A stretch of DNA of 64,000 nucleotides. Source: Desulfosalsimonas propionicica (lineage in GTDB: Bacteria; Desulfobacterota; Desulfobacteria; Desulfobacterales; Desulfosalsimonadaceae). Positions 8,597-18,756 of the stretch are shown here, piece after piece. The stretch's first letter is position 1; the number at the start of each line of letters is the position of its first letter. Both the position numbers and the translations under genes were made by a program. The DNA is taken from NCBI RefSeq assembly GCF_013761005.1, contig NZ_JACDUS010000009.1, positions 62,001 to 126,000 on the forward strand. Reading direction: 5' to 3'. A model generated the notes under the pieces. That model made no database searches and was not told the origin of the DNA. It worked only from the letters and a program-made list of their open reading frames with translations.

Positions 8597-9508
8597 ATGG
8601 CAATGCGCGACAAAATTGTTGCCCGAAAATGGCTGCCGGTTATCGGCCTGGCAATCCTGTCCCTGATCTGGGGGTATAACTGGGTGGTGGTCAAGCAGGC
8701 CCTGGCCTTTAGCGGGCCGTTTACTTTCGGCATGATCCGCGCCCTGATTGCAGGCGCCGGCCTGTTTCTGATCACTGCAGGGTTAAAGCGCCCGTTATCC
8801 CCCGGATCGTTTTGGGGGGCTGTACTGCTGGGTCTGCTCCAGACCACCGGGTTTTTCGGCTTTTCCACCTGGGCCCTGGTTGCCGGCGGCGCAGGCAAAA
8901 CCGCTGTACTGGTTTATACCATGCCGTTCTGGCTCCTTGTCCTGGCCGCCCCTCTTTTTGGCGAAAAAATGCACAGATGGCAATGGATTGCCGTGGGCAT
9001 TGCATTTGCCGGCCTTATATGCCTGTTTCATCCATGGCAGCAGCAGGCCGGCCTGTTGAGTTCCTTTCTGGCGATGCTGGCCGGATTTTCATGGGCTCTG
9101 GCCGGCGCCTGGAACAAATACCTGCGCAGTATGGTGCAGGTGGATCTTTTTGCATTAAATGCCTGGCAGCTGGTGATCGGCGCCCTGCCCCTGCTTTTGA
9201 TCGCTCTGCTGCTGGAGCCGGAACCCATTGTGTGGACGCCTTTTTTTATCGGTGCGGTGGTTTACAACGCGGTATTTGCCACAGCAGTGGCCTGGTCCCT
9301 GTGGTTTTTCGCTCTCCAGGAAATGCCTGCCGGAATCGCCGGCCTGGGCACCCTTGCCACCCCGGCCCTGGGCGTGCTCTGCGCCTGGCTGGTGTTGGAA
9401 GAAGTCCCCATTTTCTGGGAAATCACCGGCATGATACTGATTTTCTCAGGCCTTGCCATTTTGAGCGGCACCGGTTTGAGGGCGATGAAAAAGCGGTATC
9501 AGGCATAA
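8597..9508 (+). CDS. EamA/DMT-superfamily transporter
   Basis: A 303-residue drug/metabolite transporter with about ten hydrophobic segments arranged as two EamA repeats. The first repeat begins GLAILSLIWGYNWVVVKQAL and the second LLSSFLAMLAGFSWALAGAWNKYL; each has the usual Trp and Gly pattern. The substrate is not predictable; metabolite export is typical of the family. The open frame continues upstream to 8423 inside the previous gene, but protein similarity to the family begins at the ATG at 8597 (or at 8603), giving normal length. No strong ribosome site is visible. A bidirectional terminator follows 24 bp after the stop. Confidence 0.83.
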   Translation: MAMRDKIVARKWLPVIGLAILSLIWGYNWVVVKQALAFSGPFTFGMIRALIAGAGLFLITAGLKRPLSPGSFWGAVLLGLLQTTGFFGFSTWALVAGGAGKTAVLVYTMPFWLLVLAAPLFGEKMHRWQWIAVGIAFAGLICLFHPWQQQAGLLSSFLAMLAGFSWALAGAWNKYLRSMVQVDLFALNAWQLVIGALPLLLIALLLEPEPIVWTPFFIGAVVYNAVFATAVAWSLWFFALQEMPAGIAGLGTLATPALGVLCAWLVLEEVPIFWEITGMILIFSGLAILSGTGLRAMKKRYQA

Positions 9509-9532
9509 AAGCCTGTACCGCAACGCACAAAA

Positions 9533-9562
9533 AACCCCGTAACCGTTATGGGTTCCGGGGTT
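9533..9562. terminator. Bidirectional terminator between the DMT gene and the tRNA
   Basis: A 12-position stem (9533-9544 with 9551-9562, one mismatch) around AACCCCG and CGGGGTT. On the minus strand it is followed by TTTTTT (after tRNA transcription), and on the plus strand by TTTTGGGTTT (after the transporter). Confidence 0.75.
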
Positions 9563-9596
9563 TTGGGTTTATTTGAAACTTTATGAAATTGTCTTG

Positions 9597-9672
9597 TGGT
9601 GGGCCCACCAGGATTCGAACCTGGGACCGACCGGTTATGAGCCGGTGGCTCTTCCAGCTGAGCTATGGGCCC
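9597..9672 (-). tRNA. tRNA with CAT anticodon (Met elongator or Ile2)
   Basis: A 76-nt cloverleaf including encoded CCA: acceptor stem GGGCCCA with TGGGCCC, D-arm GCTC-GAGC, anticodon stem ACCGG-CCGGT with loop CTCATAA (anticodon CAT), and T-arm CCAGG-CCTGG with TTCGAAT. An initiator tRNA is excluded because 1-72 is a G-C pair. C4-G69 and C5-G68 resemble the pairs that the lysidine synthetase TilS recognises in tRNA-Ile2, so decoding of AUA is possible. Sequence alone does not settle Met against Ile2. Confidence 0.93.
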
Positions 9673-9768
9673 CTTTTTCTTTATTGCTCCCAAAAAGGCT
9701 TTGTTTACCTACCGGCTCGCCTGCTTTTTGTCAAGGCCTTATTGGAAACCTTTGCCGGGGTTTTTGCT

Positions 9769-11541
9769 TCAGGACTCGATAAAATACTTGAGCTTGCGGC
9801 TCCGGGTGGGGTGCCGCAGCTTGCGCAGGGCTTTGGCCTCGATCTGCCGGATGCGCTCCCGGGTCACGTCAAAATCGTTGCCCACCTCTTCTAAGGTATG
9901 GTCTGATTTTTCACCAATGCCAAAGCGCATGCGCAGGACTTTTTCCTCCCGCGGGGTCAGGGTGGCCAGCACCTTGCGGGTCTGCTCGGACAAATTGAGG
10001 TTAATGGCCGCCTCTGAAGGCGACATAAAGGTCTTGTCCTCGATAAAATCGCCCAGATGACTGTCGTCTTCCTCGCCAATGGGCGTTTCTAAGGAAATGG
10101 GCTCCCTTGCAATGCGCAGCACCTTGCGCACCTTGTCAATGGGCACTTCCATTTTCTCGGCGATTTCCTCGGGCGAGGGCTCCCGGCCCATTTCCTGGAC
10201 CAGGTAGCGGGAAGTCCGGATGAGCTTGTTGATGGTCTCGATCATGTGCACCGGAATCCGGATGGTGCGTGCCTGGTCGGCAATGGCCCGGGTAATGGCC
10301 TGGCGGATCCACCATGTGGCATAGGTGGAAAACTTGTAGCCCCGCCGGTATTCAAACTTGTCCACCGCCTTCATCAGCCCGATGTTGCCCTCCTGGATGA
10401 GATCCAAAAACTGCAGGCCGCGGTTGGTGTATTTTTTGGCAATGCTGACCACCAGCCGCAAATTGGCCTGGACCAGCTCGCCTTTGGCGTCCTTTGCCCG
10501 CTGGTGGCCGTCTTCGATCCGGGCCATGATCCGTTTCAGGCTCCGGGCCGAGGCCTTGATCTCGCGTTCGCGCATTTCAGTCTGAGTGTGCAGTTTTTTC
10601 AAGTCCTCAAACAGCTGGGCCACTTCCCCGCTGGCATAGACCGAGCAGGCGCACCCCCACCTGACAAATCCCTTTTCCTTTTCCAGGCGCTGGCGAACCT
10701 CGGAAATTGGCGCGTCAAAGGCGGCGGCACACTCGCAGAACACCTTGTGAGTGGTGTCAAACCATTCCACCTGCTCGTAAATCTTGCGCTCAATCTCCTC
10801 GATCACATCACTTTCCAGGCGCCAATCCTTAAACAAATCAAAAATCTTGCGGTTTCGGCGGCGGATGGAGCGCATAACCCGGCGCTGCTCGTCAGAATCC
10901 ATGGATTCATGGAAAATCCGGTCCCGCAGCTGCTGATTTTCCGCATCAATGCTTTTGATCTGATCAATGGTTTCAAGAAATTTTTCGATCTGAAGCGATT
11001 CGTCCACGATGGTATCGCCCTCGTCGATATCGCGCAGCACATGCTTGGGCCGCAACGTGCCCGCGGCGATCTGATCGCCGAGGTTAATGATGCTGTCAAC
11101 GCCCAGGGTGGTTTCGAGCATGGCCTTTAAAACTTCCTGCTCGCCAAACTCAATCTTTTTGGCGATTTCGATTTCACCTTCCCGCGACAGCAGGGTCACC
11201 ATGCCCATTTCCCGCAGATACATCTTCACCGGATCATTGACCGACCGGAATTTGGCTGTTTCATCGACTTCCTCGGTGTCGGCAACGGTTCCTTCGCCCT
11301 CTTTTTTGGTCTCCGAGGACAGGCGCTGCTTTTTTTTCTCCACCACCTCGATATCCAGGTCGTCAAACCACATGAGTGTTTCATCGATCTGCTCCGGGGA
11401 CATCATTTCCTCGGGAAGCACCTCGCTGATCTGTTCATAGGTCAGATAACCCTGCTCCTTTCCCTTGGAAATCAGCTGGTTGACTTTTTCCTTCTGGACT
11501 TCTTTGGATTCGTCCCCTTTTTTTGCGGACCGTTTTGCCAT
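9769..11541 (-). CDS. rpoD: RNA polymerase primary sigma factor RpoD (sigma-70)
   Basis: A 590-residue group 1 sigma factor that directs RNA polymerase to housekeeping promoters. Region 1.1 is at the N-terminus ([21 protein letters not shown]), a non-conserved acidic insert follows, and regions 2.1-2.4 are seen as [33 protein letters not shown] and [32 protein letters not shown]. Region 4.2 ends the protein ([30 protein letters not shown]). The ATG at 11541 follows AGGAGG by 10 bases; an upstream in-frame start would add ten residues unlike the family. It lies 58 bp downstream of dnaG, an order conserved in many bacteria. A TATAAT at 11570-11575 could be an internal promoter, but no good -35 was found. 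Confidence 0.97.
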   Translation of the reverse strand: MAKRSAKKGDESKEVQKEKVNQLISKGKEQGYLTYEQISEVLPEEMMSPEQIDETLMWFDDLDIEVVEKKKQRLSSETKKEGEGTVADTEEVDETAKFRSVNDPVKMYLREMGMVTLLSREGEIEIAKKIEFGEQEVLKAMLETTLGVDSIINLGDQIAAGTLRPKHVLRDIDEGDTIVDESLQIEKFLETIDQIKSIDAENQQLRDRIFHESMDSDEQRRVMRSIRRRNRKIFDLFKDWRLESDVIEEIERKIYEQVEWFDTTHKVFCECAAAFDAPISEVRQRLEKEKGFVRWGCACSVYASGEVAQLFEDLKKLHTQTEMREREIKASARSLKRIMARIEDGHQRAKDAKGELVQANLRLVVSIAKKYTNRGLQFLDLIQEGNIGLMKAVDKFEYRRGYKFSTYATWWIRQAITRAIADQARTIRIPVHMIETINKLIRTSRYLVQEMGREPSPEEIAEKMEVPIDKVRKVLRIAREPISLETPIGEEDDSHLGDFIEDKTFMSPSEAAINLNLSEQTRKVLATLTPREEKVLRMRFGIGEKSDHTLEEVGNDFDVTRERIRQIEAKALRKLRHPTRSRKLKYFIES

Positions 11542-11587
11542 AAATCCCAAGCCTCCTGGTATTTTAATCATTATAACAAGACCCTGC

Positions 11588-11611
11588 GGCCGGCATTGGT
11601 TAATGCCGGCC
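11588..11611 (-). promoter_or_regulatory. Perfect hairpin spanning the dnaG stop codon
   Basis: Arms GGCCGGCATT and AATGCCGGCC (10 bp, no mismatch) enclose a 4-base loop; the dnaG TAA is at the loop edge. There is no T-run after it, so it is more likely an RNA-processing or stability element between dnaG and rpoD than a terminator. Confidence 0.5.
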
Positions 11612-13417
11612 GGCGGCCTGTTTCTGTTTTTCGCTCAACAGCTTGAGCAGCAGCTGCTGATCATTGTTTTGCTCAGCGGCCCGGATGCGGTCAAGCAGAT
11701 CATTTTTCCGGCGCTGCTTGCAATTGGTGAATTGAGACAAGAGCAGCCGGCAGCTCTGCTCCGCCCAGCAGGCCTCTTCCATCATCATGGAGGTCACCAT
11801 CTGCCGGTGTTGTTCATCTTCAAGGTGTCCGAGCAGATCTGAAGCGGTCTTACCCTCCAGGCCGATCACCCGGCCGACCTGTCGGCCCAGTTCCTGCATC
11901 CGGGAATCCTCAAACTGCTCCAGGATCCGGTTTTGCTCCACTTCGGCAATCATCTCAGGATGCTGGATCATCATGGCCACCACCTTCATTTCCAGGCGGT
12001 CTGTCGGCTGCCTGCGGGCTTCAGGTGCCGCGCCTGCAGAATCCCCGGAATTCGAAGCCGGAGCAGACGGTTGTCCTGAACCGCCGCGGGCGCGATTGCT
12101 CAAAGACGGCTGCTGCTGACGCACTTTTTCAAGCACCGCGGCCTCATCCACACCGATGGTTTCAGCCAGGTGCTGAATATAGACCGACCGGGCCACGGCA
12201 TCCTGAATTTCGGCAAGCACCGGTGCCATTTCCGTAATGATTTTCACCTTTCCCTCTAAAGCCAGCCCGTGGGCGGAAACCGCGTTTTCGATCAAAAATC
12301 CAAACAGGGTCGGAGCCTTTTGCGCCAGCCGGTCAAAGGCTTCCGCCCCCTGATCAAACAAATAGGAATCCGGGTCATGACCCGGGGGCAGCAAAATCAC
12401 GGCCGCCTCCATGCCTTCTTCAAGAAAGGCGCCGATGGTTCGCTTGGCAGCATTGACCCCGGCGGCATCCGAGTCAAACACCAGATAGGCTTTCTTGTCC
12501 CCGGACCCGGCAGCCCGGCTGAGCCTGCGAATATGATCCCGGGTCAAAGACGTGCCCAGGGTGGCAACAGAATTGGTCAGGCCGTGCTGATGCATGGCCA
12601 GCAGATCAAAATAGCCTTCAACGATGTAAACCCGGCCCCGGCTTCTGCAGGCGGACCTGGCCGCGTGCAGGCCGTAAAGGGTGCTGCGTTTGTGATATAC
12701 CGGGCTTTCCGGGGAGTTTAAATACTTGGGCAGGGCCTCATCCATGACACGCCCCCCGAACGCCACCACCTGGCCGGTCACGTCCCGGATGGGAAAGATC
12801 ACCCGGTTTCTGAACCGGTCATAGTACCCGTTCTGCTGTTTTCTGGGCACAATCAGTCCGGCTTTTTCCGCAAGAGAAAGGGAAAAGCGGTTTTTGCGCA
12901 AAAACCCGATAAGGTTGTCCCAGCCCGGGGGGGCAAAGCCGATTCCAAACTGTCTGAGAATCTCCGGATCCATTCCCCGCTTTTCAAGGTAACTTCTGGC
13001 ACCCCTGCCCCGGGGGTTTTTCAGGAGCATCTCCTGATAAAATTCCATAACCCTGCGGTTTAGCCCCAGCAGCTGCTCTCTTTGGGATGCTTCCTGCCGC
13101 TGTTTTTCCGACATGTCCGGGGCGGGCAGGCTCACGCCGTATTGCCGGGCCACGGCTTCCACGGCTTCGGGAAAGCTGATGCCGTCGTATTTCATCAGAA
13201 AAGTAAATACATCTCCCCCGACTCCGCAGCCAAAACAGTGAAAAATCTGCTTTTCCGGACTGACGGTAAACGACGGGGTCTTTTCCGCATGAAACGGGCA
13301 CAGGCCGGCATAGTCCTTTCCCGCCTTTTTCAGAAACACCCGTGCGGATATCACATCCACGATTTCCCCGGCGTTGCGGATTTCGGCAAGCTTTTCATCT
13401 GATATATACAACGCCAA
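11600..13417 (-). CDS. dnaG: DNA primase
   Basis: A 605-residue primase that makes RNA primers at the replication fork. The N-terminal zinc-binding domain has Cys40, His43, Cys61 and Cys64 ([11 protein letters not shown] and HCFGCG). The catalytic core follows, with the TOPRIM segments [17 protein letters not shown] near 255 and [10 protein letters not shown] near 300. The C-terminal 150 residues, after a Ser/Gly/Ala-rich linker near 440-460, would be the DnaB-interacting domain. The start codon appears to be TTG at 13417, nine bases after GGAGG; no ATG exists nearby in frame, so a weak start is used. It is followed directly by rpoD, as in the classic macromolecular-synthesis operon, but no rpsU precedes it. 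Confidence 0.97.
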   Translation of the reverse strand: MALYISDEKLAEIRNAGEIVDVISARVFLKKAGKDYAGLCPFHAEKTPSFTVSPEKQIFHCFGCGVGGDVFTFLMKYDGISFPEAVEAVARQYGVSLPAPDMSEKQRQEASQREQLLGLNRRVMEFYQEMLLKNPRGRGARSYLEKRGMDPEILRQFGIGFAPPGWDNLIGFLRKNRFSLSLAEKAGLIVPRKQQNGYYDRFRNRVIFPIRDVTGQVVAFGGRVMDEALPKYLNSPESPVYHKRSTLYGLHAARSACRSRGRVYIVEGYFDLLAMHQHGLTNSVATLGTSLTRDHIRRLSRAAGSGDKKAYLVFDSDAAGVNAAKRTIGAFLEEGMEAAVILLPPGHDPDSYLFDQGAEAFDRLAQKAPTLFGFLIENAVSAHGLALEGKVKIITEMAPVLAEIQDAVARSVYIQHLAETIGVDEAAVLEKVRQQQPSLSNRARGGSGQPSAPASNSGDSAGAAPEARRQPTDRLEMKVVAMMIQHPEMIAEVEQNRILEQFEDSRMQELGRQVGRVIGLEGKTASDLLGHLEDEQHRQMVTSMMMEEACWAEQSCRLLLSQFTNCKQRRKNDLLDRIRAAEQNNDQQLLLKLLSEKQKQAAGRH

Positions 13418-13574
13418 CCGATGCTACCTCCGATACAGGCTGTATGCCAAAGACATATTCGGGCAGGATTGGGCATGTACCCAAATTTAAATGAAAATAA
13501 GGATTTGACACGGGATTGTCAAATTGATTTTCAGCCCCGGCACCGGGCAAACCCCGCGCTGCCGGACATGTTTG

Positions 13575-14306
13575 TTACAGGGCATCAAGAAACGCTGCTG
13601 CCTCGCGCAAATCCAGCCGGCCGTCATACAGGGCACGGCCCGTGATAATGCCCGAGACTCCGTCCTCTGCCAGTTTGGAAAGGTTCCGGATGTCATCCAT
13701 GCAGGAAACACCGCCCGAGGCCACCACGGGTATGCCCACAGCCCTGGCAAACTCCCGGATCGCCTCAATATTGGGACCGGTCTGCATGCCGTCGCGCTCG
13801 ATATCGGTAAAATTGATGGCCGCCACCCCGGAATCCTCAAACTGCCGCCCCAGTTCAATGGCGGAAACCTCGGTGGTCTGTGTCCAGCCCTCTATGGCCA
13901 CCTTGCCGTTTCTGGCATCAATGCCCACCACGATCCGGCCCGGAAAATCCCGGCAGGCCTGTCTGACCAGATCGGGATCATAAATGGCCGCACTGCCGAT
14001 CACCACCCGGTCCACACCCTGGTCCAGATACATGCCGATGGTATCCAGATCCCGGATACCGCCGCCCACCTGGATGGGCACAGATCCCGCGGCTGATGTG
14101 ATCTGCTCGATAGCCGCAAGATTTTTGGGGCTTTTTTCAATCGCCCCGTCAAGATCCACAACATGAATGAGTCGGGCGCCCTGGTCAATCCAGCGCACCG
14201 CCATGGCCGGGGGATCGTCTGAAAACACGGTTTCCTGATCCATTCGCCCCTGCAGCAGGCGCACGCATCGTCCGCCCTTGATGTCAATTGCCGGTATAAC
14301 AATCAT
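13575..14306 (-). CDS. hisA: Phosphoribosylformimino-AICAR-P isomerase (HisA)
   Basis: A 243-residue TIM-barrel isomerase that catalyses the fourth step of histidine synthesis, an Amadori rearrangement of ProFAR to PRFAR. MIVIPAIDIKGGRCVRL carries the first catalytic aspartate, VGGGIRD the phosphate-binding loop, VGIDARNGKVAIEGW the second catalytic aspartate, and PVVASGGVS and GIITGRALYDG the C-terminal phosphate sites. The ATG at 14306 follows AGGAG by nine bases; a TTG nine bases earlier overlaps that site. It lies 33 bp after hisB, so the two form a small his operon. hisH and hisF are not in the window. Confidence 0.96.
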   Translation of the reverse strand: MIVIPAIDIKGGRCVRLLQGRMDQETVFSDDPPAMAVRWIDQGARLIHVVDLDGAIEKSPKNLAAIEQITSAAGSVPIQVGGGIRDLDTIGMYLDQGVDRVVIGSAAIYDPDLVRQACRDFPGRIVVGIDARNGKVAIEGWTQTTEVSAIELGRQFEDSGVAAINFTDIERDGMQTGPNIEAIREFARAVGIPVVASGGVSCMDDIRNLSKLAEDGVSGIITGRALYDGRLDLREAAAFLDAL

Positions 14307-14339
14307 TTTACCCAACTCCTCAAATCCGAAACAGCGGCG

Positions 14340-14927
14340 CTACAATGTTCCCTTGGTGGACTGGACTCCGGCAATCCGCGGGTCATAAGATGTGGCCTGG
14401 TCCATGGCCCGGCCCACGGATTTGAAAACCGATTCAGTGATATGGTGGTTGTTTTCCCCGTAGGGCACCCGGATATGGAGATTCATGCCCACGGCATTAA
14501 CCAGGGCCCGGAAAAATTCCTTTGCCAGCTGAGGAGAAAAATCCGAGTCCGGATACAGCCCTGCGGGCAGGTCATAGACCAGATAGGGCCGGCCCGAGAG
14601 ATCCACCACTGCCTGGCAAAGGGCGTCATCCATGGGTGTTGCGGCAAATCCGTAGCGCACAATACCCGTTTTGTCCCCAAGGGCCCGGCAGATCACATCG
14701 CCGAGCACAATGCCGGCATCCTCCACGGTGTGATGAAAATCCACATCAATATCGCCCCTGGCGTGGACATGGAGATCAAACAGGCCGTGGACAGCAAACA
14801 GCGTCAGCATATGATCGAAAAAGGCAATGCCGGTATCAATGTCGTGTTTACCGCTTCCGTCAATGTCGATTTTGGCAGAAATCCGGGTTTCTTTGGTGCT
14901 GCGCTCAGCTTCCGCGGTTCGGGCCAT
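14340..14927 (-). CDS. hisB: Imidazoleglycerol-phosphate dehydratase (HisB)
   Basis: A 195-residue monofunctional dehydratase that converts imidazoleglycerol phosphate to imidazole-acetol phosphate in histidine synthesis. The manganese-binding histidine clusters are visible as FFDHML (residues 36-41), HHTVED (65-70) and ENNHHITES near 158-166, in the normal order and spacing. The length equals that of stand-alone bacterial HisB, and no phosphatase domain is fused. AGGA lies about 11 bases before the ATG. It is the first gene of the hisB-hisA pair, with tRNA-Ala 159 bp upstream on the same strand. Confidence 0.97.
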   Translation of the reverse strand: MARTAEAERSTKETRISAKIDIDGSGKHDIDTGIAFFDHMLTLFAVHGLFDLHVHARGDIDVDFHHTVEDAGIVLGDVICRALGDKTGIVRYGFAATPMDDALCQAVVDLSGRPYLVYDLPAGLYPDSDFSPQLAKEFFRALVNAVGMNLHIRVPYGENNHHITESVFKSVGRAMDQATSYDPRIAGVQSTKGTL

Positions 14928-15086
14928 ATTTTGTTTGTCCTTTGTGCAATCCGTCTTCCGGTATCACCCCTGACTGCATACCGCAGAGTCGCCGATTTTG
15001 CGTGCCGGGAACGGGAAGGTGGCAGATTGTGTTGCAGATAAAACAGGATCCATGCAGACGGGCATTCGGAAATGGTTTTAAAAACA

Positions 15087-15162
15087 TGGTGGAGATGAGG
15101 GGGCTCGAACCCCTGACCTCGGCGTTGCGAACGCCGCGCTCTCCCGGCTGAGCTACATCCCC
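15087..15162 (-). tRNA. tRNA-Ala (CGC)
   Basis: A 76-nt cloverleaf with encoded CCA. Acceptor GGGGATG pairs with CATCTCC and includes the G3-U70 wobble that identifies alanine tRNAs. The anticodon stem CGGCG-CGCCG encloses TTCGCAA, giving anticodon CGC (codon GCG). The T-arm is AGGGG-TTCGAGC-CCCCT. Confidence 0.96.
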
Positions 15163-15227
15163 ACAAAATTCATAATCAAGTATCATTACCAGAAGCTTTA
15201 AATAAGGTCAAACAAAAAATAATGCCG

Positions 15228-15980
15228 TTACCACGGCCCCCGGATACCGGGGCGGGTGAGGACAAAGTCATAGCGCACCGGATCATGGGGAACCATTTGT
15301 GCAAAGCCGGCCGTGATGTCCATGGCGGTTTTGAGGTTGGCCTGTCTGCGGTCGGTCAGCCCCAGTTGGCAGCATACCCGGTACATGTGAACATCCAACG
15401 GAATGACGAGCTTTGCCGGGCGCATCAACTCCCATCCCCCGGGATCCACGTCATCGCAGCGCACCATCCAGCGCAGAAACAAAAACAGGCGCTTGCAGGC
15501 ACTGCCCTTTTCCGGAACCGCCACCAGATGGCCCGGATTTTCCGGCCAGTACCGGGCCATTTCAGACACAAACGCACCCAGGGCGGGCGCATATGTGACA
15601 TCTTTCGGACCAGTGCCTTGGTCAAATGCCTGCTCAAGACTTCCGTACCGGTCCACAACCCCTTTTAGACCTGCCAACATGGCTGCCACATGCCGTCCGG
15701 TGGCAAAGCGGTGCACAAATCCATCAAAATCCGCATACAGATGATCAATTCCGCTATTTTCCAGATAACTGCGGGGCGAAGGGCCCATTTTGTCCAGGAC
15801 CATTCGCACGCTTTTGACAATCTGTCCCACCTGCCCGTAGGCCAGGGCAGCAGCCACAAAGGCGGCAATTTCCCGGTCTTTTATGTCCGGATAGTCATAT
15901 ACGCACTCCAGGGGATCCGGGCGGACGTATCTGCGGCGGTTGTACTTTCGGTACAACGCTTCAAGATCAGCGGCATTCAT
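15228..15980 (-). CDS. TIGR02757 family protein (DUF2400)
   Basis: A 250-residue soluble protein of the conserved TIGR02757/DUF2400 family, whose function is unknown. The family pattern is visible: RRYVRPDPLECVYDY near the N-terminus, AAFVAAALAYGQVGQIVKSV, GSACKRLFLFLRWMVRCDDVDPGGW, and PLDVHMYRVCCQLGLTDRRQ followed by DPVRYDFVLTRPGIRG at the end. The helical pattern with a Leu-Asp-His-containing C-terminal part resembles helix-hairpin-helix DNA glycosylases, which is an inference. It begins 2 bp after the copA stop, so it may be read from the copper operon without being functionally linked. Confidence 0.85.
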   Translation of the reverse strand: MNAADLEALYRKYNRRRYVRPDPLECVYDYPDIKDREIAAFVAAALAYGQVGQIVKSVRMVLDKMGPSPRSYLENSGIDHLYADFDGFVHRFATGRHVAAMLAGLKGVVDRYGSLEQAFDQGTGPKDVTYAPALGAFVSEMARYWPENPGHLVAVPEKGSACKRLFLFLRWMVRCDDVDPGGWELMRPAKLVIPLDVHMYRVCCQLGLTDRRQANLKTAMDITAGFAQMVPHDPVRYDFVLTRPGIRGPW

Positions 15981-15982
15981 GG

Positions 15983-18508
15983 CTATCGAATCTTGGCCCG
16001 GTACAGCAGCAGGCTGTTTGTCACCACGGAAATGCTGCTAAGCGACATGGCCAGGGCCGCCAGCATGGGATGGAGCTGGCGCAGCATCATGGGCAGGCCT
16101 TCAAACGGGTTTAACACCCCTGCGGCCACCGGAATGAGCACCACGTTGTAGCAAAACGCCCAGAACAGGTTCTGACGAACCGTGGCCATGGTCCTTTGGC
16201 TGATGTGCAGCGCCCGGATCACCCCGTGAAGGCTTCCCGAGGAAAGCACCACGTCGCCGGTCTCAATGGCCACGTCGGTTCCCCCGCCAATGGCAAAACC
16301 CACGTCCGCCTGAGCCAGGGCCGGGGCATCGTTGATCCCGTCGCCCACCATGCCCACGCGGGAACCTTCTGCCTGCACCGAGCGGACCTTGTCCGCCTTC
16401 TGATCGGGCCGGACCTCTGCCAGTACCTGGTCAATGCCCAGTTCCTGTGCAATGGCCCGGGCCGTGGCAGTGTTGTCGCCTGTGAGCATCACCACTGTCA
16501 GGCCGTAGTCATGCAGCGCTGCCACCACTTCCTTTGCCTCGGACCTGAGCGTGTCGGCCACGGCAATGATGCCGGCGGCTCTGCCGTCTTGTGCCACCAT
16601 GACCACGGTGCGGCCCTGCTGCTGCCATTTCCCGGCTGTGTCGGCAAATCCGGACACATCCACGTTATTGTCCGAAAACCAGTCAATCTTGCCCACTTCC
16701 ACGGTGCGGCCGCTGACCTGCGCCCGGACCCCGTCGCCGCCAAAGGATTTAAATTCAGAAGCCGAATCAAAGGAAATGCCTTGATTTTCCGCTGCCCTGA
16801 CAACGGCCCGGCCGATGGGATGCTCTGAGCCCTTTTCCACTGCTGCGGCCATTGCCAGAAGCTCGTGCTCCGATCCGCTGCCGCCTGTGGTCTCCACCAC
16901 CTCGGGCTGCCCGGCGGTCAGGGTTCCGGTTTTGTCCAGCAAAATGGTGTCAAGCTGCTGGGCTGCCTCAAGGGCCTGGCCGCTTTTAAACAGCACCCCG
17001 GTTTCCGCCCCCTTGCCCGTGCCGGCCATGACCGCGGTGGGTGTGGCAAGGCCCAGGGCGCACGGGCATGCGATCACCAGCACGGATACCAGCCGGATCA
17101 TGGACGGAACAAAATCTGCGGTCACCAGCATCCATATGGCAAATGTGGCCAATGCCGCCACGATCACGGCCGGCACAAACACCGCCGCCACCCGGTCTGC
17201 CAGGGCCTGGATCGGCGGCCGGCTGCCCTGGGCCTGCTGAACCATGCGCACGATCTGGGCCAGGGCGGTTTCCGCTCCCACCCGGGTGGCCTTGAAATCA
17301 AATGTTCCGTCAATGTTAATGGTGCCGCCGGTGACCGTATCTCCGGGCTTTTTGGACACCGGAACAGACTCTCCGGTGAGCATGGATTCATCCACCGAGG
17401 ACTGGCCCGTTGCGATTTGGCCGTCCACGGCAATTCGCTGGCCGGGCCGCACCCGCAAAACCCAGCCCTTTTCCACGCGAGTGGCGGCCACTTCTTTTTC
17501 CTCCCCGTTTTCCACCACCACGGCCGTATCCGGCCGCAGGTTGAGCAGCTTTCTGACCGCGCCCCCGGTTTTTCGCTTGGTTCGGGTTTCCAGAAGCTTG
17601 CCGAACTTGATCAGCGTAATGATCACGGCGGCTGTCTCAAAATAGAGATGATCGCCCAAAACGGGCAAGATCAGCACGGCCAGGGAATAGAAATAAGCCA
17701 CAGACGAGCCCATGGCCACCAGCACATCCATGTTGGCCCCGCGGTTGGCCAGGCTCCGCACACCGCTGGTGTAATAATCCCAGCCGGTGTAGAACTGCAC
17801 CGGCGTGGCCAACACCAGAAAAACCCAGTTCACTGCGGTGGAATGCGCCCACGGGCCCAGAAGGCCAAAATCCCGGCCCATGGAAAGCACAAAAAGCGGC
17901 AGGGTAAAGGCCAGGCCCACGGCAAACTTGATGGCCTGATCGCGCACCTCGGCATCCCTGGCCGCGGATTCGGCATCTTCTGCGGATTCCGTCCCGCCTT
18001 CGGGAATAACCGCATCATAGCCGGCCTTGCGAATCGCCGCCACAATGCCGTCTAAATCCACCACAGAGGCGATATACTCCACACTGGCTTTTTCCGCGGC
18101 AAAATTCACGGATGCGGATACCACGCCCGGGGTTTTTTTGTTCAGCGCCCGTTCGATATTGGCCGCGCAATTGGTACAGGTCATGCCCGTGACCGGCAGT
18201 TCGGCCCGGCTGATGGCAACACCATAGCCGGCCTTTTTAACCTGCCCGACAATATCTTCGACCCCGAGTTTCCCGGGATCATATGAGACAGCAAGCTGTT
18301 CTGCGCCGAAATTGACCTCTGCGGATTCAATGCCGGTTAACTTTTTTACGCTGCGCTCGATATTGGCGGCGCAATTGGCGCAGGTCATGCCCGTGACCGG
18401 CAGCTGCCGGGTGACGGCATTCTGGCTGCGGCCGGTTGTTTCCGGGTTGCTGGAATTGGATTTTGCCTGATTTGCCTGATTTTCCGGATTCGACTGGGGT
18501 TGTGTCAC
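15983..18508 (-). CDS. copA: Copper-exporting P1B-type ATPase with two metal-binding domains
   Basis: An 841-residue copper-transporting ATPase. Two N-terminal heavy-metal-associated domains carry CANC (Cys43, Cys46) and CTNC (Cys111, Cys114). Eight membrane segments are predicted, with the ion-site motif CPC in [12 protein letters not shown]. The cytoplasmic domains show TGES, DKTGT (phosphorylated aspartate), the His-Pro motif in [12 protein letters not shown] and [16 protein letters not shown]. This set is diagnostic for Cu(I) export by CopA. A Gln/Asn/Ser-rich tail of about 30 residues precedes the first metal domain. The start is GTG at 18508, with AGGAAGG closely upstream. It follows the copZ-like gene by 30 bp; no CueR or CsoR regulator is visible. 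Confidence 0.95.
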   Translation of the reverse strand: MTQPQSNPENQANQAKSNSSNPETTGRSQNAVTRQLPVTGMTCANCAANIERSVKKLTGIESAEVNFGAEQLAVSYDPGKLGVEDIVGQVKKAGYGVAISRAELPVTGMTCTNCAANIERALNKKTPGVVSASVNFAAEKASVEYIASVVDLDGIVAAIRKAGYDAVIPEGGTESAEDAESAARDAEVRDQAIKFAVGLAFTLPLFVLSMGRDFGLLGPWAHSTAVNWVFLVLATPVQFYTGWDYYTSGVRSLANRGANMDVLVAMGSSVAYFYSLAVLILPVLGDHLYFETAAVIITLIKFGKLLETRTKRKTGGAVRKLLNLRPDTAVVVENGEEKEVAATRVEKGWVLRVRPGQRIAVDGQIATGQSSVDESMLTGESVPVSKKPGDTVTGGTINIDGTFDFKATRVGAETALAQIVRMVQQAQGSRPPIQALADRVAAVFVPAVIVAALATFAIWMLVTADFVPSMIRLVSVLVIACPCALGLATPTAVMAGTGKGAETGVLFKSGQALEAAQQLDTILLDKTGTLTAGQPEVVETTGGSGSEHELLAMAAAVEKGSEHPIGRAVVRAAENQGISFDSASEFKSFGGDGVRAQVSGRTVEVGKIDWFSDNNVDVSGFADTAGKWQQQGRTVVMVAQDGRAAGIIAVADTLRSEAKEVVAALHDYGLTVVMLTGDNTATARAIAQELGIDQVLAEVRPDQKADKVRSVQAEGSRVGMVGDGINDAPALAQADVGFAIGGGTDVAIETGDVVLSSGSLHGVIRALHISQRTMATVRQNLFWAFCYNVVLIPVAAGVLNPFEGLPMMLRQLHPMLAALAMSLSSISVVTNSLLLYRAKIR

Positions 18509-18538
18509 AAAACCTTCCTGAGCAGTTGTTGGGCGCTG

Positions 18539-18742
18539 TTATTGGGCCGGGTAATTGATTTCCTTTAATTTTTCCAGAATCTGATCCATACTGGCCGGGG
18601 CATCAAACTTCACCGTGACCTGCTTTTGGTCCGCATCACCGTCAACCGATGCCACGCCCTGGATCTCCGAGAGTTCATTCTTGATGGTCATCACGCAATG
18701 GTTGCACGAAATATTGGGAATCTGAAGCGTCTTGGTTTCCAT
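18539..18742 (-). CDS. copZ: CopZ-like heavy-metal-binding chaperone
   Basis: A 67-residue stand-alone heavy-metal-associated domain. The metal site is atypical, SCNHC in ISCNHCVMTIKNEL, instead of the usual MTCxxC, but it keeps the CxxC pair (Cys13, Cys16). It would shuttle Cu(I) to the ATPase encoded immediately downstream. The beta-alpha-beta-beta-alpha-beta pattern fills the whole protein. AGGAGG precedes the ATG by five bases. Another transition metal is possible given the CNHC variant, but the copA linkage favours copper. Confidence 0.85.
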   Translation of the reverse strand: METKTLQIPNISCNHCVMTIKNELSEIQGVASVDGDADQKQVTVKFDAPASMDQILEKLKEINYPAQ

Positions 18743-18756
18743 ATCATCCTCCTTGT

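Noticed and set aside
11570-11598. TATAAT at 11570-11575 as a dedicated rpoD promoter
   Set aside because: No -35 hexamer at a permitted distance; could be a chance match, so it is only mentioned under rpoD.
16865-18055. 396-codon open frame on the plus strand
   Set aside because: It is antisense to copA, where the P-type ATPase motifs are complete; a GC-rich shadow frame.
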